Shown piece after piece: positions 33,765 to 42,634 of a stretch of DNA of 64,000 nucleotides. The DNA lies in contig NZ_LMEC01000021.1 of the NCBI RefSeq assembly GCF_001425265.1, forward strand, positions 1-64,000, in the 5' to 3' direction. The position numbers and the translations under genes were made by a program. The notes below the pieces were generated by a model. That model ran no database searches. It was not told the DNA's origin and worked only from the letters and a program-made list of their open reading frames with translations. Source of the DNA: Massilia sp. Root418. Lineage in GTDB: Bacteria; Pseudomonadota; Gammaproteobacteria; Burkholderiales; Burkholderiaceae_D. The stretch's first letter is position 1. The number at the start of each line of letters is the position of its first letter.

Positions 33765-34451
33765 TTACTTGCAGCTGCGGCCTTCCTGGTTCGGGAAGGC
33801 TTGCAGCTGCTCGTCCAGTTTTGCTTTCACGTCGCTGCCAATGTCGCGGAACTGGAAGGCCAGCAGCTTGCTCGCGCTCATGCGCGGCGCCACGCGGGCG
33901 CTGTGCACGCCTTGCTTCTGCAGCATGGCCAGCTGGGTCTGCGCCGCCGCTTCGGACTTGAACACGCCCAGGGAAATGGCGTAGCGCATGGCGGGGTTGT
34001 CCGACATGACGAAGTAATTCGTCACGCCCAGCGCGCGCAGCTCGGCGGTTTTCTTGTCGGCCGCTTCCTTGCTGCCCTGCGAGGGGATGTGCACGATATA
34101 GCTGGAGATTTCCGTGCCCGGCAGATTGCGGCGCGCCTGGCGGTCGCCCAGCTCCAGCGGCGCCACGGCCGCTTCGAAGCGGCGTGCCTCGGCCAGCACG
34201 AAGTTGCCCACTTCATAGCAGGCCACGGTGCCGGTCTGCTTCTCGTCGGGCGCGCCGGTCTCGGACTTGAGCGCAGCGGCTGCGGCATTGGCCTTGGCGG
34301 CCGGGATCACCACCAGCTTGTCGCCGTTCTGCTGGTTCTTCAGGCGCGCCGGTTCGCGCTCGTTGCCGCTGAAATGGCCGAGATAGCCCTGTCCGTAGGC
34401 GTACAGGACGCCGTTCACAGCAAGCAGCAACCAGAAGATGAGTTTCAGCAC
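33765..34451 (-). CDS. SPOR domain-containing protein
   Basis: A 228-residue protein with a single N-terminal membrane helix (LIFWLLLAVNGVLYAYGQGY, residues ~4-23) and a C-terminal SPOR-like repeat fold (SYIVHIPSQGSKEAADKKTAELRALG and the paired YAISLGVFKSEAAAQTQLAMLQKQG). SPOR domains bind peptidoglycan stripped of stem peptides at division sites. Role is inferred from the domain. Last gene of the argS-to-coaX minus-strand run and convergent with rlpA, another SPOR protein; 42 bases separate the two ends, containing three near-copies of ATCAACGCC. Confidence 0.82.
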   Translation of the reverse strand: MLKLIFWLLLAVNGVLYAYGQGYLGHFSGNEREPARLKNQQNGDKLVVIPAAKANAAAAALKSETGAPDEKQTGTVACYEVGNFVLAEARRFEAAVAPLELGDRQARRNLPGTEISSYIVHIPSQGSKEAADKKTAELRALGVTNYFVMSDNPAMRYAISLGVFKSEAAAQTQLAMLQKQGVHSARVAPRMSASKLLAFQFRDIGSDVKAKLDEQLQAFPNQEGRSCK

Positions 34452-34470
34452 GGGTGTTCCTGGAAGTCGG

Positions 34471-35355
34471 TTAAGGCCGCGCGCTGGCGGCGGCAGCCTG
34501 CAAGCCGATCAGCACGATATTGTCCACCAGGCGGTGCGGGAGGTGTGCCGGCAGGGCAGGGGCGATATATGCCGCCGCCCCGCCTGAAATTAGGCAGGCC
34601 TGGGCCTGGTGCAGCGCGCACGCGTGTTCAATGGCGCCCGCCTGCGCCGCCAGCAGGCCGCTCAGGATGGCGTCGTCCGTGTTGTCGGCGAATCCTGAGG
34701 GCAGCTTACCGCCTTGCGCTATCTGCGGCAACTGCGCCGTGTTGCGCGCCAGCGAAGTGGCCATCAGGCCCAGGCCGGGCAGGATCATGCCGCCCAGGAA
34801 GCGGCCGTCGGCAGTCACCGCGTCGATGGTGGTGGCGGTGCCGCAATTGGCCACGATGACGGCGTGGCCGGGCGCCAGCGCGTGCGCGCCGATGGCGGCG
34901 GCGAAGCGGTCGCAGCCCAGCTGGGCGGGGTTGCGGTAGCCGTTCTTCACGCCCGCGCGCTCGGGCACGGAGGCGAACCATTCGATGGCGTCCGGCGCCA
35001 CCCGCAGCGCGGCGGCGGGCGTGCTTTCCGATGGCAAGGCAGCGGCGCCCGCGCCCGCGGGACCGGTGGCGGCGCCGGCGCCGGGCGCGTCGGCGCCCGT
35101 GGCCAGCATGTGCGTGAGGCGGTCGCGCAGCGCGGCGCCGGCCACGTTGGCGGCCAGCACGCGGCTCACGGCAGCGTGGCCGGCGGCCACCAGCGCGGCA
35201 TGTGCGGCGTGCCAGGCGGCGGGCAGCCGGGCGGCGTCGGCATGCATCACCGCGCCGTAGTCCAGCCACGTGCCCAGCGCGGCGGCCGGTGCGGGCGGGG
35301 AGGCAAGCAGCGCCCATTTGATGCGGGTGTTGCCGGCGTCGATCAGCAGGATCAT
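34471..35355 (-). CDS. coaX: Type III pantothenate kinase
   Basis: A 294-residue CoaX-type kinase of the ASKHA fold. ATP- and substrate-binding elements are LIDAGNTRIKWAL at the start, GCDRFAAAIGAH in the middle and NCGTATTIDAVTADGRFLGGMILPG. It phosphorylates pantothenate, the first step of coenzyme A synthesis, without feedback by CoA. A Gly/Ala-rich insertion lies near residues 88-110. Its start overlaps the birA stop by 4 bases, a birA-coaX pairing common in Burkholderiales. Confidence 0.95.
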   Translation of the reverse strand: MILLIDAGNTRIKWALLASPPAPAAALGTWLDYGAVMHADAARLPAAWHAAHAALVAAGHAAVSRVLAANVAGAALRDRLTHMLATGADAPGAGAATGPAGAGAAALPSESTPAAALRVAPDAIEWFASVPERAGVKNGYRNPAQLGCDRFAAAIGAHALAPGHAVIVANCGTATTIDAVTADGRFLGGMILPGLGLMATSLARNTAQLPQIAQGGKLPSGFADNTDDAILSGLLAAQAGAIEHACALHQAQACLISGGAAAYIAPALPAHLPHRLVDNIVLIGLQAAAASARP

Positions 35356-36137
35356 GGCGCCAGCCTCAGCGACACGTCGCCCGACAGCACCGCCACCTGG
35401 CCCTGCGCGGTGTCGAGCAGCAGGCGCCCCGAGCCGTCCACGCCGGCGCTCAGGCCCTCGTGCAGCGTGTCGCCGTGGTCCAGGATGCGCACGGCCTGGC
35501 CGCGCCAGGCCTGCAGGCGGTTCCAGCGCTCCGTGAAGGCCGCGAAACCGGTGTCGTCGAATTCGGCCAGCACCGAGGCCAGGCGGTTCAGCAGCGCGGC
35601 CAGCAGTGCGTTGCGGTCCATCTGCGCCAGCCAGGGCGCGGACGCCACGTCGCGGCCGATGTCCGCCTCCAGCTGGTCCGGCATCAGCAGGTTGATGCCG
35701 GCGCCGATCACCGCCCAGATGGCGCCGTCCTGCGCGGCCTGGGTTTCAACCAGGATGCCGGCCAGCTTGGCGCCGTCCTTCAGCAAGTCGTTGGGCCACT
35801 TCAGCTGCACCGGCACGCCCAGCGCCGTCATGGCTTCGGCCAGCGCCACGCCCACCGCGAGCGGCAGGCCGACCAGGTTGTGCAGCGGCCCCTTGAAGCG
35901 CCAGGCCAGCGAGAAGGTGAGGCTGGAGCCGGGCTGGGACAGCCACGTGCGCCCGGCGCGGCCACGGCCGGCGGTCTGGCGCTCGGCAATCAGCAGCACC
36001 GGGCCGCGCATGGCGTTCACGCGCTGCAGCAGGTCGATATTGGTGGAGCCGGTTTCGGCCACCACTTCGATCGCCACGTGGCTGGCGCACTCGGCGCAGT
36101 GGCGCGCGATGGCGGCCGGGGTGATATGCAAGGTCAT
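35352..36137 (-). CDS. birA: Biotin--[acetyl-CoA-carboxylase] ligase
   Basis: A 261-residue biotin protein ligase. The biotin/ATP site is AERQTAGRGRAGRTW (about residues 53-67), followed by KWPNDLL and GIGINL-like GAGINLLM. It lacks the N-terminal winged helix of E. coli BirA, so it is a class I ligase without DNA-binding repressor function. It attaches biotin to carboxylase carrier proteins. It overlaps coaX downstream by 4 bases and its start overlaps the SDR stop by 4 bases. Confidence 0.94.
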   Translation of the reverse strand: MTLHITPAAIARHCAECASHVAIEVVAETGSTNIDLLQRVNAMRGPVLLIAERQTAGRGRAGRTWLSQPGSSLTFSLAWRFKGPLHNLVGLPLAVGVALAEAMTALGVPVQLKWPNDLLKDGAKLAGILVETQAAQDGAIWAVIGAGINLLMPDQLEADIGRDVASAPWLAQMDRNALLAALLNRLASVLAEFDDTGFAAFTERWNRLQAWRGQAVRILDHGDTLHEGLSAGVDGSGRLLLDTAQGQVAVLSGDVSLRLAP

Positions 36138-36913
36138 GGTGCTTTGTTGTTCAGCCGGGCCTTGTGCGGCGCCCTGGCAAAGGCGGCATCGTACACGGCG
36201 TTGGGCAGCAGGCGCAGCACCTTGGCCACCACGCCCATCTGCCAGGGGATGACGGCGTAGCTGTCGCCGCGCTCGATGGTGCGCATTGCCGCCGCCGCGA
36301 ACTTGTCCGGCGCCATCAGGAAGGGCATGGGGTAAGCATTACGCTGGGTCATGGGGGTGTCGATATAGCCGGGTGAAATCGTCACCACGCCGATGCCGTG
36401 TGGTTTCATTTCCAGCCGCAGCGATTCGCAGTAGCTGATCACCGCCGCCTTCGAGGCGCTGTAGGCCGCCGCGCCGGGCAGGCCGCGGATGCCCGCCACG
36501 CTGCCGATGCCCACCAGCCGCGTGGGCGTCTTCTGCAGCTTCATCGCGGCGATGAAGGGCGCGAACGTGGCCACGGTGGCGTTCAGGTTGGTGGCGATGA
36601 TGGATTCGAACACCGGCAGGTCTTCCGCGTATTCGGTGAGCGTGCCGTGCGAGATGCCAGCGTTGGCGATCACGATGTCGGCGCCGCCGGTGTGTTCGAT
36701 GAAGTCCATGGCGGCCGCGCGGATGGCCGCGTGGTCGCGCACGTCCACCGCGTAGGCGCGGTGTTTTTCAGGGTAGGGCAGGGTGGCGATCAGCGCCTGC
36801 AGGGATTCTCCGCGCCGGGCCAGCAGCCCGAGCGTGGCGCCGTGCTGCGCATAACGCAGCGCCAGCGCGGCGCCGATGCCGCTCGACGCGCCGGTGATGA
36901 ATACGCGTTTCAA
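36134..36913 (-). CDS. SDR family NAD(P)-dependent oxidoreductase
   Basis: A 259-residue short-chain dehydrogenase/reductase. The nucleotide loop is TGASSGIG (residues 6-13), NAGIS follows at ~84, and the catalytic Ser and YSASK are visible (Tyr and Lys near 156-160). The C-terminal part is hydrophobic and may be membrane-associated. Substrate unknown. It sits between dsbA and birA in a tightly packed run. Confidence 0.88.
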   Translation of the reverse strand: MKRVFITGASSGIGAALALRYAQHGATLGLLARRGESLQALIATLPYPEKHRAYAVDVRDHAAIRAAAMDFIEHTGGADIVIANAGISHGTLTEYAEDLPVFESIIATNLNATVATFAPFIAAMKLQKTPTRLVGIGSVAGIRGLPGAAAYSASKAAVISYCESLRLEMKPHGIGVVTISPGYIDTPMTQRNAYPMPFLMAPDKFAAAAMRTIERGDSYAVIPWQMGVVAKVLRLLPNAVYDAAFARAPHKARLNNKAP

Positions 36914-36926
36914 CGGCGGCCCATGC

Positions 36927-37598
36927 TTATTTCTTTTCCGCTTTCGCCTTGGCGACGAGGAAGTCCATCACTTGCAGCGCGGCGGCCTGCAGCTCGGCTT
37001 CAGTGGGATTGCCCTGCATGCCGGCGGCTGCCAGGTGCGGCGAGGCCTGGAAACGGCCGTCGACGACCAGCGTCGGCCAGGAGTCGATCTTGTAGGAGTC
37101 CATCATGCCTTCGGTGCGCTTGACCTTGGCCTGTACGCCGAAGGAGCGGTAAGTGTCGATGAACTTCTGGCGGTCGATGCCGTTGGCGGCCACCCAGTCA
37201 AACACCTGCTCGTCGCGGTTCAGGCGGTTGCGCTCCACGTGCATCGCGTGGAACACCTTCTTGTGGTATTGCGGCAGCAGGCCCATGGCATCGAGCGTGT
37301 AGAACAGCTTCTGCTGCGGCAGCACGCTCTCGTCGCGCGACACGTGCACGCGCTTGAAGACGATGTTGTCGCCCTGTTTCTTGACCCAGGCTTCCAGCAT
37401 GGGCTCCAGGTTGTTGCAATGCGGGCAGTAGTAAGCGAAGAATTCGATCACCTCGATCTTCTTGCCGGTGTCGGTCGGCTGGGCCGTGGCCAGCGTCTGG
37501 TATTCCACGCCGCTGATGGGCGCGGCCGGGGACGCGGCGGCGGTAAAAGCCACGCTGCACAGTGCTACCACGCTCAACAGCTGCTTCAGGATACGCAT
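36927..37598 (-). CDS. dsbA: Thiol:disulfide interchange protein DsbA
   Basis: A 223-residue periplasmic oxidoreductase with a signal peptide (residues 1-~22) and a thioredoxin fold carrying the active site CPHC (Cys58, Cys61). The cis-Pro loop is SWPTLVVDG. It introduces disulfide bonds into exported proteins and is reoxidised by DsbB (not in this window). Co-directional with the SPOR protein upstream (38-base gap) and SDR downstream. Confidence 0.94.
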   Translation of the reverse strand: MRILKQLLSVVALCSVAFTAAASPAAPISGVEYQTLATAQPTDTGKKIEVIEFFAYYCPHCNNLEPMLEAWVKKQGDNIVFKRVHVSRDESVLPQQKLFYTLDAMGLLPQYHKKVFHAMHVERNRLNRDEQVFDWVAANGIDRQKFIDTYRSFGVQAKVKRTEGMMDSYKIDSWPTLVVDGRFQASPHLAAAGMQGNPTEAELQAAALQVMDFLVAKAKAEKK

Positions 37599-37636
37599 GC
37601 GGTTTTCCTTGTTTTTGCTTGTTTACTTGTGCTTGC

Positions 37637-38329
37637 TTACTTTTGATTACGCACCACTGCCACGTCGATGCCGTTCTCGGACAGTTTGCTGCGCACCTTG
37701 TTCATCGTTTCCACCTGATTGTATGGACCCATGCGCACGCGGTGCAGCACGCCGGTATCGGTGGTGCGGTCGGACACGGTGGCCTCGAAGCCCAGCAGGG
37801 CCAGCTTGGCGCGCGTGTTCTCGGCGTCCGCCACTTCGCGGAAAGCGCCAGCCTGCAGATAATATACAAACTTGTCTTCGCCCGCTGCCGCCCCCGGTCC
37901 CGCCGGCGTCGGCTGCACATTGGTGGCGCCCGGCTTGGCCTTGCTGGCCGCCTCGATCTTGTCCACCACCTGCTGCAGCTCGTCCACCGCAGGCTTGGAC
38001 GGCGCGGCCGGCACCGGCACTGCCGGCGCTGCCGGCGCGGCAGGGGCAGCCGGAGCAGCCGCCGAGTCGCGCGACAGGTCGCGCGCCGCTTCGCGCGCGG
38101 CGTCCTTGTTGCCGTACATCGGCTTGTTGGGATCGGACACTTGCCCCGCCGTCGGCTCCGTCGACTTGCCCACCTTGCCGGATTTGTCGGTGAACGGCGT
38201 GGCGCCCTTGGTAATCACCAGTGCCACGACGACCGCGATAACCAGGCCGATCACGAGGCCGATGATGATGCCCACCAGCGTGTTGCCCTGCTGGCGGTCC
38301 AAAGAGATGGGACGGGAACGGAAACTCAT
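37637..38329 (-). CDS. SPOR domain-containing protein (FtsN-like layout)
   Basis: A 230-residue bitopic protein: short cytoplasmic tail, a membrane helix (TLVGIIIGLVIGLVIAVVVALVI, about residues 16-38), an Ala/Pro-rich periplasmic linker and a C-terminal SPOR domain (FVYYLQAGAFREVADAENTRAKL). The architecture matches FtsN-like division proteins, but such proteins are also common elsewhere in Burkholderiales genomes. The start at 38329 is the ATG; a TTG seven codons upstream (38350) is also in frame. It follows argS by 21 bases. Confidence 0.85.
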   Translation of the reverse strand: MSFRSRPISLDRQQGNTLVGIIIGLVIGLVIAVVVALVITKGATPFTDKSGKVGKSTEPTAGQVSDPNKPMYGNKDAAREAARDLSRDSAAAPAAPAAPAAPAVPVPAAPSKPAVDELQQVVDKIEAASKAKPGATNVQPTPAGPGAAAGEDKFVYYLQAGAFREVADAENTRAKLALLGFEATVSDRTTDTGVLHRVRMGPYNQVETMNKVRSKLSENGIDVAVVRNQK

Positions 38330-38350
38330 TGTGCGGGATATCCTTCGCAA

Positions 38351-40060
38351 TTACATTTTGTTTGGCGCCGAGACGCCGATCAGCGCCAGGCCGTTGCGCA
38401 GCACCTGGCGGGTCGCCACCATCAGCGCCAGGCGCGCCAGCTTGGTCGCTTCGTCGTCCACCAGCACCTTTTCGGCGAAGTAGAAGCTGTGCAGCGCGGC
38501 GGCCAGGTCGCGCAAATAGAAGGCCACCTGGTGCGGGCCCAGTTCGGCCTGCGCGCGCGCCAGCGCTTCAGGGTAGGCCGACAGCGCGGCCAGCAGCGTC
38601 GCTTCGGACGGCGCGGTCAGCGGCGACAGGTCCACGTTGGCCAGCGATGCTTCGTCGCCGTTCCACAGCTCCAGCATGCGGCAGATGCGCGCATGGGCGT
38701 ACTGCACGTAATAGACCGGATTCTCGTCCGAGGTCTTCAGCGCCACGTCCACGTCGAACACGAATTCGGTGTCGGCCTTACGCGAGATGAGGAAGAAGCG
38801 CACCGCGTCGCGGCCCTTGGTGATGTCGCCGCCGCCGGACCATTCAATCAGGTCGCGCACGGTAACGTAGGAGCCGGCACGCTTGGAGATCTTCACCTCG
38901 GCGCCGTCCTTCATCACGGTGACCATCTTGTGCAGCACATAGTCGGGGTAGCCCTGCGGGATGCCCAGGTTCACCGCCTGCAGGCCGGCGCGCACGCGCG
39001 CGATGGTGCCGTGGTGGTCGGAGCCCTGGATGTTGATGGCCTGGTCGTAGCCGCGCTGGAACTTGACGATGTGGTAAGCCACGTCCGGCACGAAGTAAGT
39101 ATAGGTGCCGTCGGACTTGCGCATCACGCGGTCCTTGTCGTCGCCGTAGTCGGTGGTTTTCAGCCACAGCGCGCCTTCCTGTTCGTAGGTCACGCCGGCC
39201 TTCACCAGCGATTCCACGGCGGCGTTCACCTTGCCGTCCTTGTACAGGGATGATTCGAGGTAGTAATTGTCGAACTTCACGCCGAAGGCTTGCAGGTCGA
39301 TGTCCTGCTCGTTGCGCAGATAGGTCACGGCGAAGGCGCGGATCGATTCGATGTCGTCGACGTTGCCCGAGGCGGTGGCCGGCGCGCCGTCCGAGGCGGA
39401 CACGGTTTTTTTCGCCAGGAAGTCGTCGGCGATGTCCTGGATGTAGTCGCCGTTGTAGGCCGATTCGGGCCATTCGGCGTCGCCCGGCTTGAAGCCGCGC
39501 GCGCGCGCCTGGACCGAGGTGGCCAGGGTCTGGATCTGCACGCCGGCGTCGTTGTAGTAGAACTCGCGGGTGACCTTGTAGCCCTGCGAGCCGAACAGCG
39601 ACGACAGCGCGTCGCCCAGGGCCGCCTGGCGGCCGTGGCCCACGTGCAGCGGTCCGGTCGGGTTGGCGGACACGAATTCGATGATCACTTGCTTGCCGCT
39701 GCCGGCCTCGCTGCTGCCGAACTGCGCGCCCTGCGCCAGCACGGACTTGACCACGGCCTGCTTGGCCGCGTCGGTCACGCGCAGGTTGATGAAGCCGGGG
39801 CCGGCGATCTCGGCCGCAGCAACGATGTGCTTGCCGGCCGGGTTGTCCAGCAGCGCGGCGACCAGTTTGGTGGCCAGTTCGCGCGGGTTCATCTTCAGCT
39901 GCTTGGCGAGCTGCATGGCGATATTGCAGGCGACGTCGCCGTGCGAAGCGTCGCGCGGGCGTTCCAGCACGACGTTGGCGTTCACGCCGGAACCGTCGAG
40001 GATGGGCGCCAGGGCGGCGTTGAACAGGGCGATGATCTCTTGTTTCTGTTGGGCGAGCAT
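38351..40060 (-). CDS. argS: Arginyl-tRNA synthetase
   Basis: A 569-residue class I aminoacyl-tRNA synthetase of standard length. The HIGH-type motif is HVGHGR in SANPTGPLHVGHGRQAALGD, and the N-terminal Add-1 domain and C-terminal DALR anticodon-binding domain (VQYAHARICRML onward) are present. It charges tRNA(Arg). The start at 40060 (MLAQQKQEI) fits the family; the frame runs back to 40198 with no family-like sequence. First gene of a seven-gene minus-strand run. Confidence 0.97.
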   Translation of the reverse strand: MLAQQKQEIIALFNAALAPILDGSGVNANVVLERPRDASHGDVACNIAMQLAKQLKMNPRELATKLVAALLDNPAGKHIVAAAEIAGPGFINLRVTDAAKQAVVKSVLAQGAQFGSSEAGSGKQVIIEFVSANPTGPLHVGHGRQAALGDALSSLFGSQGYKVTREFYYNDAGVQIQTLATSVQARARGFKPGDAEWPESAYNGDYIQDIADDFLAKKTVSASDGAPATASGNVDDIESIRAFAVTYLRNEQDIDLQAFGVKFDNYYLESSLYKDGKVNAAVESLVKAGVTYEQEGALWLKTTDYGDDKDRVMRKSDGTYTYFVPDVAYHIVKFQRGYDQAINIQGSDHHGTIARVRAGLQAVNLGIPQGYPDYVLHKMVTVMKDGAEVKISKRAGSYVTVRDLIEWSGGGDITKGRDAVRFFLISRKADTEFVFDVDVALKTSDENPVYYVQYAHARICRMLELWNGDEASLANVDLSPLTAPSEATLLAALSAYPEALARAQAELGPHQVAFYLRDLAAALHSFYFAEKVLVDDEATKLARLALMVATRQVLRNGLALIGVSAPNKM

Positions 40061-40098
40061 GTGCGTGGGTGGCGGCCGGGCCGCGCTAAGTATCTTGT

Positions 40099-40143
40099 AA
40101 AAGCGCTTCTGAAAGCGAAACGGCCGGCAGCTTTGCGCCGGCC
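40099..40143 (-). promoter_or_regulatory. Two stem-loops in the argS leader
   Basis: On the minus strand the transcript would begin with GGCCGGC / GCCGGCC around an 8-base loop (40122-40143), followed by CGCTT / AAGCG around a TCAG loop (40104-40117) that runs into CTTTT. The second hairpin resembles a weak intrinsic terminator 44 bases ahead of the argS start. Together they could form an attenuator; no alternative base pairing or leader peptide has been worked out. Confidence 0.35.
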
Positions 40144-40154
40144 AAACAGCGGTA

Positions 40155-40183
40155 ATTATACTGGTTTGCAAGAGTGATGAAAC
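40155..40183 (-). promoter_or_regulatory. Putative sigma-70 promoter of argS
   Basis: On the minus strand a perfect -10 TATAAT (40155-40160) lies 17 bases after a weak -35 GTTTCA (40178-40183). This would place the transcript start near 40148, about 88 bases before the argS start codon. Confidence 0.45.
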
Positions 40184-40344
40184 GTTTGCCCGGCGCACGC
40201 GCGGCGACAGGGGCGTACTTTGCTGCGGGAGTTGTCCACAACCCGGTTACAATCTCACCTTTATAGAATTTCCGCGATTTTTGCGGCCCGGCGGGCCGCT
40301 CGGCCCTGCCATGGGCTGACGCGAGCCATTACGGATACAACAAG

Positions 40345-42015
40345 ATGACCAAAGAGCGCCCTGTCCTGAAACTGAAAACCCCTGCCGCGCCGGCTAAATC
40401 CGCCGCCGGCAAGGCGCCCTACAAGGGTGCTGCGGGCAAGGCGCCATACAAGGGGGCGGCAGGCAAACCGGCATACGCCAAGCCGGCCGGCGCAGTGGGA
40501 GCAGGAGCGGGAGCGGGCCCGGCGGCAGCCAAGCCGCGCCCGGCGCAGGAGCGCCGTCCGGTCACCGAGGATGCGACCAGCGCAGCGGCAGTGTGGGCCA
40601 AGGCCGCCCCGAAACAGCGCAAGGCGCCCGAGCCCAAATTCGCGCCGCCGCGTGCCAAGCCCGAGTTTCGCGAAAGCCACCACCGCGACCTGAAGCCGGC
40701 GCTGCAAATCGGCTTCAAGACCGACCTGCCGCCCGATTCGCTGGCCTTTTCGCTGCTGGGCGCGGCCCTTGCCGTGGCCCAGGTGCGCACCGGCACGGCC
40801 CTGCCGCAGGCGCTGGCCGGCGTATTCGCCAGCACCAACGCGTTGCCGCAGGCGCGCGGCGCGATGCAGGACATCGCCTACCGCGCCATGCGCGCCCTCG
40901 GCCACAGCGATGCGCTGATCGCCCTGATGGCGCCGAAGGCGCCCGAACCGCTGGTCGCGGCCTTGCTGGCCTGCGCGCTGCCGCTGATGCAGCCGGACGC
41001 CGACGGCAGCCTGGCCTATGAACAGTTCACCCTGGTCGACCAGACCGTGTGGGCGGCCTGGGCCCATCCGGACACCGAACGCGCCAAGCCCATGGTGAAT
41101 GCGGTGCTGCGCCGCTTCCAGCGCGAGCGGCAACAGCTGCTGGAGGCGGCCGCGCTGCAGCCGGTGGCCAAGTGGAATTACCCACAGTGGTGGATCGACG
41201 CCGTGCGCGCGGCCTACCCGGACCAGTGGCAGGCCGTGCTGGCCACCGGTAACCAGCCGCCGCCGCTGACGCTGCGCGTGAACGCGCGCCGCAGCTCGGT
41301 GGCCGACTATCTGGCAACGCTGGAGCAGGCCGGCATCGCCGCCGCCCAGATCGGCCCGCAGGCGGTGCGCCTGGCCAAGCCGGTCGGCGTGCACCTGATC
41401 CCCGGTTTCGACGCCGGCGTGGTGTCGGTGCAGGACGCGGCGGCCCAGCTGGCCGCGCAGCTGCTCGATGTCCAGGACGGCATGCGCGTGCTGGATGCCT
41501 GCGCCGCGCCCGGTGGTAAAACCTGCAACATCCTGGAGCTGGCCGACGCCGACGTGACCGCGCTGGACGCGGACGCCAAGCGCCTGGCGCGCGTGGGCGA
41601 AAACCTGGAGCGCCTGGGCCTGCACGCCACCCTGAAAGCGGCCGACGCCCAGCACCTGGACTGGTGGGACGGCCAGGCCTACGACCGCATCCTGGCCGAC
41701 GTGCCGTGCACGGCGTCCGGCATCGTGCGCCGCCATCCGGACATCCGCTGGCTGCGCCGCAAGGGCGACGCGCTCCAACTTGCAACACTTTCCGGCAAAA
41801 TACTAGACAACCTTTGGCAGATGCTTGCCCCCAATGGTAAATTGCTATTCGTGACATGTTCGTTGTGGCCGCAAGAATCCGAGGCGCAGGCGGCCGCTTT
41901 CGCGGTGCGCCATGGCGCCACCCGTCTCGATGCGCCCGGTCAGTTGCTGCCCACCGGCAGTGCCGAACAGGATCACGATGGATTGTTTTACGCGTTATTC
42001 CAGAAAAATGCGTAA
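40345..42015 (+). CDS. rsmB: 16S rRNA (cytosine-967-C5)-methyltransferase RsmB
   Basis: A 556-residue enzyme. It has an unusual ~115-residue basic Ala/Lys/Pro extension, then a NusB-like RNA-binding domain (~125-270) and a Rossmann methyltransferase domain. SAM-binding is DACAAPGGKTC; catalytic cysteines lie in ADVPCTASGIVRRHP and FVTCSLWP. It methylates C967 of 16S rRNA. The start could be further downstream, since E. coli RsmB (429 residues) has no such extension, but the low-complexity segment is in frame and has family-typical codon use. Followed by DUF4390 and the NtrY/NtrX-like pair, an arrangement seen in Burkholderiales. Confidence 0.93.
   Translation: MTKERPVLKLKTPAAPAKSAAGKAPYKGAAGKAPYKGAAGKPAYAKPAGAVGAGAGAGPAAAKPRPAQERRPVTEDATSAAAVWAKAAPKQRKAPEPKFAPPRAKPEFRESHHRDLKPALQIGFKTDLPPDSLAFSLLGAALAVAQVRTGTALPQALAGVFASTNALPQARGAMQDIAYRAMRALGHSDALIALMAPKAPEPLVAALLACALPLMQPDADGSLAYEQFTLVDQTVWAAWAHPDTERAKPMVNAVLRRFQRERQQLLEAAALQPVAKWNYPQWWIDAVRAAYPDQWQAVLATGNQPPPLTLRVNARRSSVADYLATLEQAGIAAAQIGPQAVRLAKPVGVHLIPGFDAGVVSVQDAAAQLAAQLLDVQDGMRVLDACAAPGGKTCNILELADADVTALDADAKRLARVGENLERLGLHATLKAADAQHLDWWDGQAYDRILADVPCTASGIVRRHPDIRWLRRKGDALQLATLSGKILDNLWQMLAPNGKLLFVTCSLWPQESEAQAAAFAVRHGATRLDAPGQLLPTGSAEQDHDGLFYALFQKNA
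40408..40488 (+). repeat. Short in-frame repeat encoding GKAPYKGAA units in rsmB
   Basis: 27-base units encode GKAPYKGAA twice (residues 22-30 and 31-39) and a diverged GKPAYAKPA (40-48). The repeat gives RsmB a Lys-rich, flexible N-terminal tail. Such repeats can vary in copy number between strains. Confidence 0.75.
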
Positions 42016-42061
42016 TCGATGTGTGAAAACCCCATGCGTGCAAACTAGTACCGGCCCACTC

Positions 42062-42634
42062 GTGACGCGACGATTTTTTCGACTCCTCGCCTGGCAGTTG
42101 CTGCTGATGTTCGCGTGCGCGCTGACGCCGGCGCGCGCCTCGGACGAGACGGTTGAAATCACCCGCGCCACCATCGAAGCGGCCGAAGAGGGCTACCGCC
42201 TGTCGGCCGCGTATTCCTTCGAACTGAACCACGGCCTGGAGGACGCGCTGCAGTTCGGCGTGACCCTGTACTTCACCACCGAAGTCGAATTCACGCGTCC
42301 GCGCTGGTACTGGGTGGACGAGAAGGCCGTCAAGGTCAAGCGCACCTTCAGCATCAACTACAACGTGCTCACGCGGCAGTACCATGTGGGGCCGGTCAGC
42401 GGCGTGCGCCAGAGTTTCTCCACGCTGGAAGACGCGCTGTTCCTGCTGCGCCGCCCCAGCCGCTGGGTGGTGGCGCCGCGCGGCGCGCTCAAGGTGGGCG
42501 AGGTCTACAACGTCACCCTGCGCATGGGCATGGACCGCGACTACCTGCCCAAGCCGATCCAGGTCAACGCTTTCAACAACAGCGAATGGCGCCTGGCGTC
42601 GAATAAAAAAACCTTCCTGTACAGGGCTGAATAA
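42062..42634 (+). CDS. DUF4390 domain-containing protein
   Basis: A 190-residue exported protein: signal peptide (residues ~5-25, LLLMFACALTPARA) and a DUF4390 domain with VEFTRPRWYWVDEKAVK and TFSINYNVLTRQYHV. The function is unknown, but the gene regularly precedes an NtrY-like kinase. The start is uncertain: GTG at 42062 gives the normal signal peptide, while ATG at 42008 or GTG at 42023 would add an atypical Cys-rich stretch; none has a clear ribosome site. Its stop codon abuts the kinase start. Confidence 0.83.
   Translation: MTRRFFRLLAWQLLLMFACALTPARASDETVEITRATIEAAEEGYRLSAAYSFELNHGLEDALQFGVTLYFTTEVEFTRPRWYWVDEKAVKVKRTFSINYNVLTRQYHVGPVSGVRQSFSTLEDALFLLRRPSRWVVAPRGALKVGEVYNVTLRMGMDRDYLPKPIQVNAFNNSEWRLASNKKTFLYRAE

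Noticed and set aside
40405..40490. CRISPR-like repeat in the 5' part of rsmB
   Set aside because: Repeats are contiguous, in frame and coding (GKAPYKGAA units).
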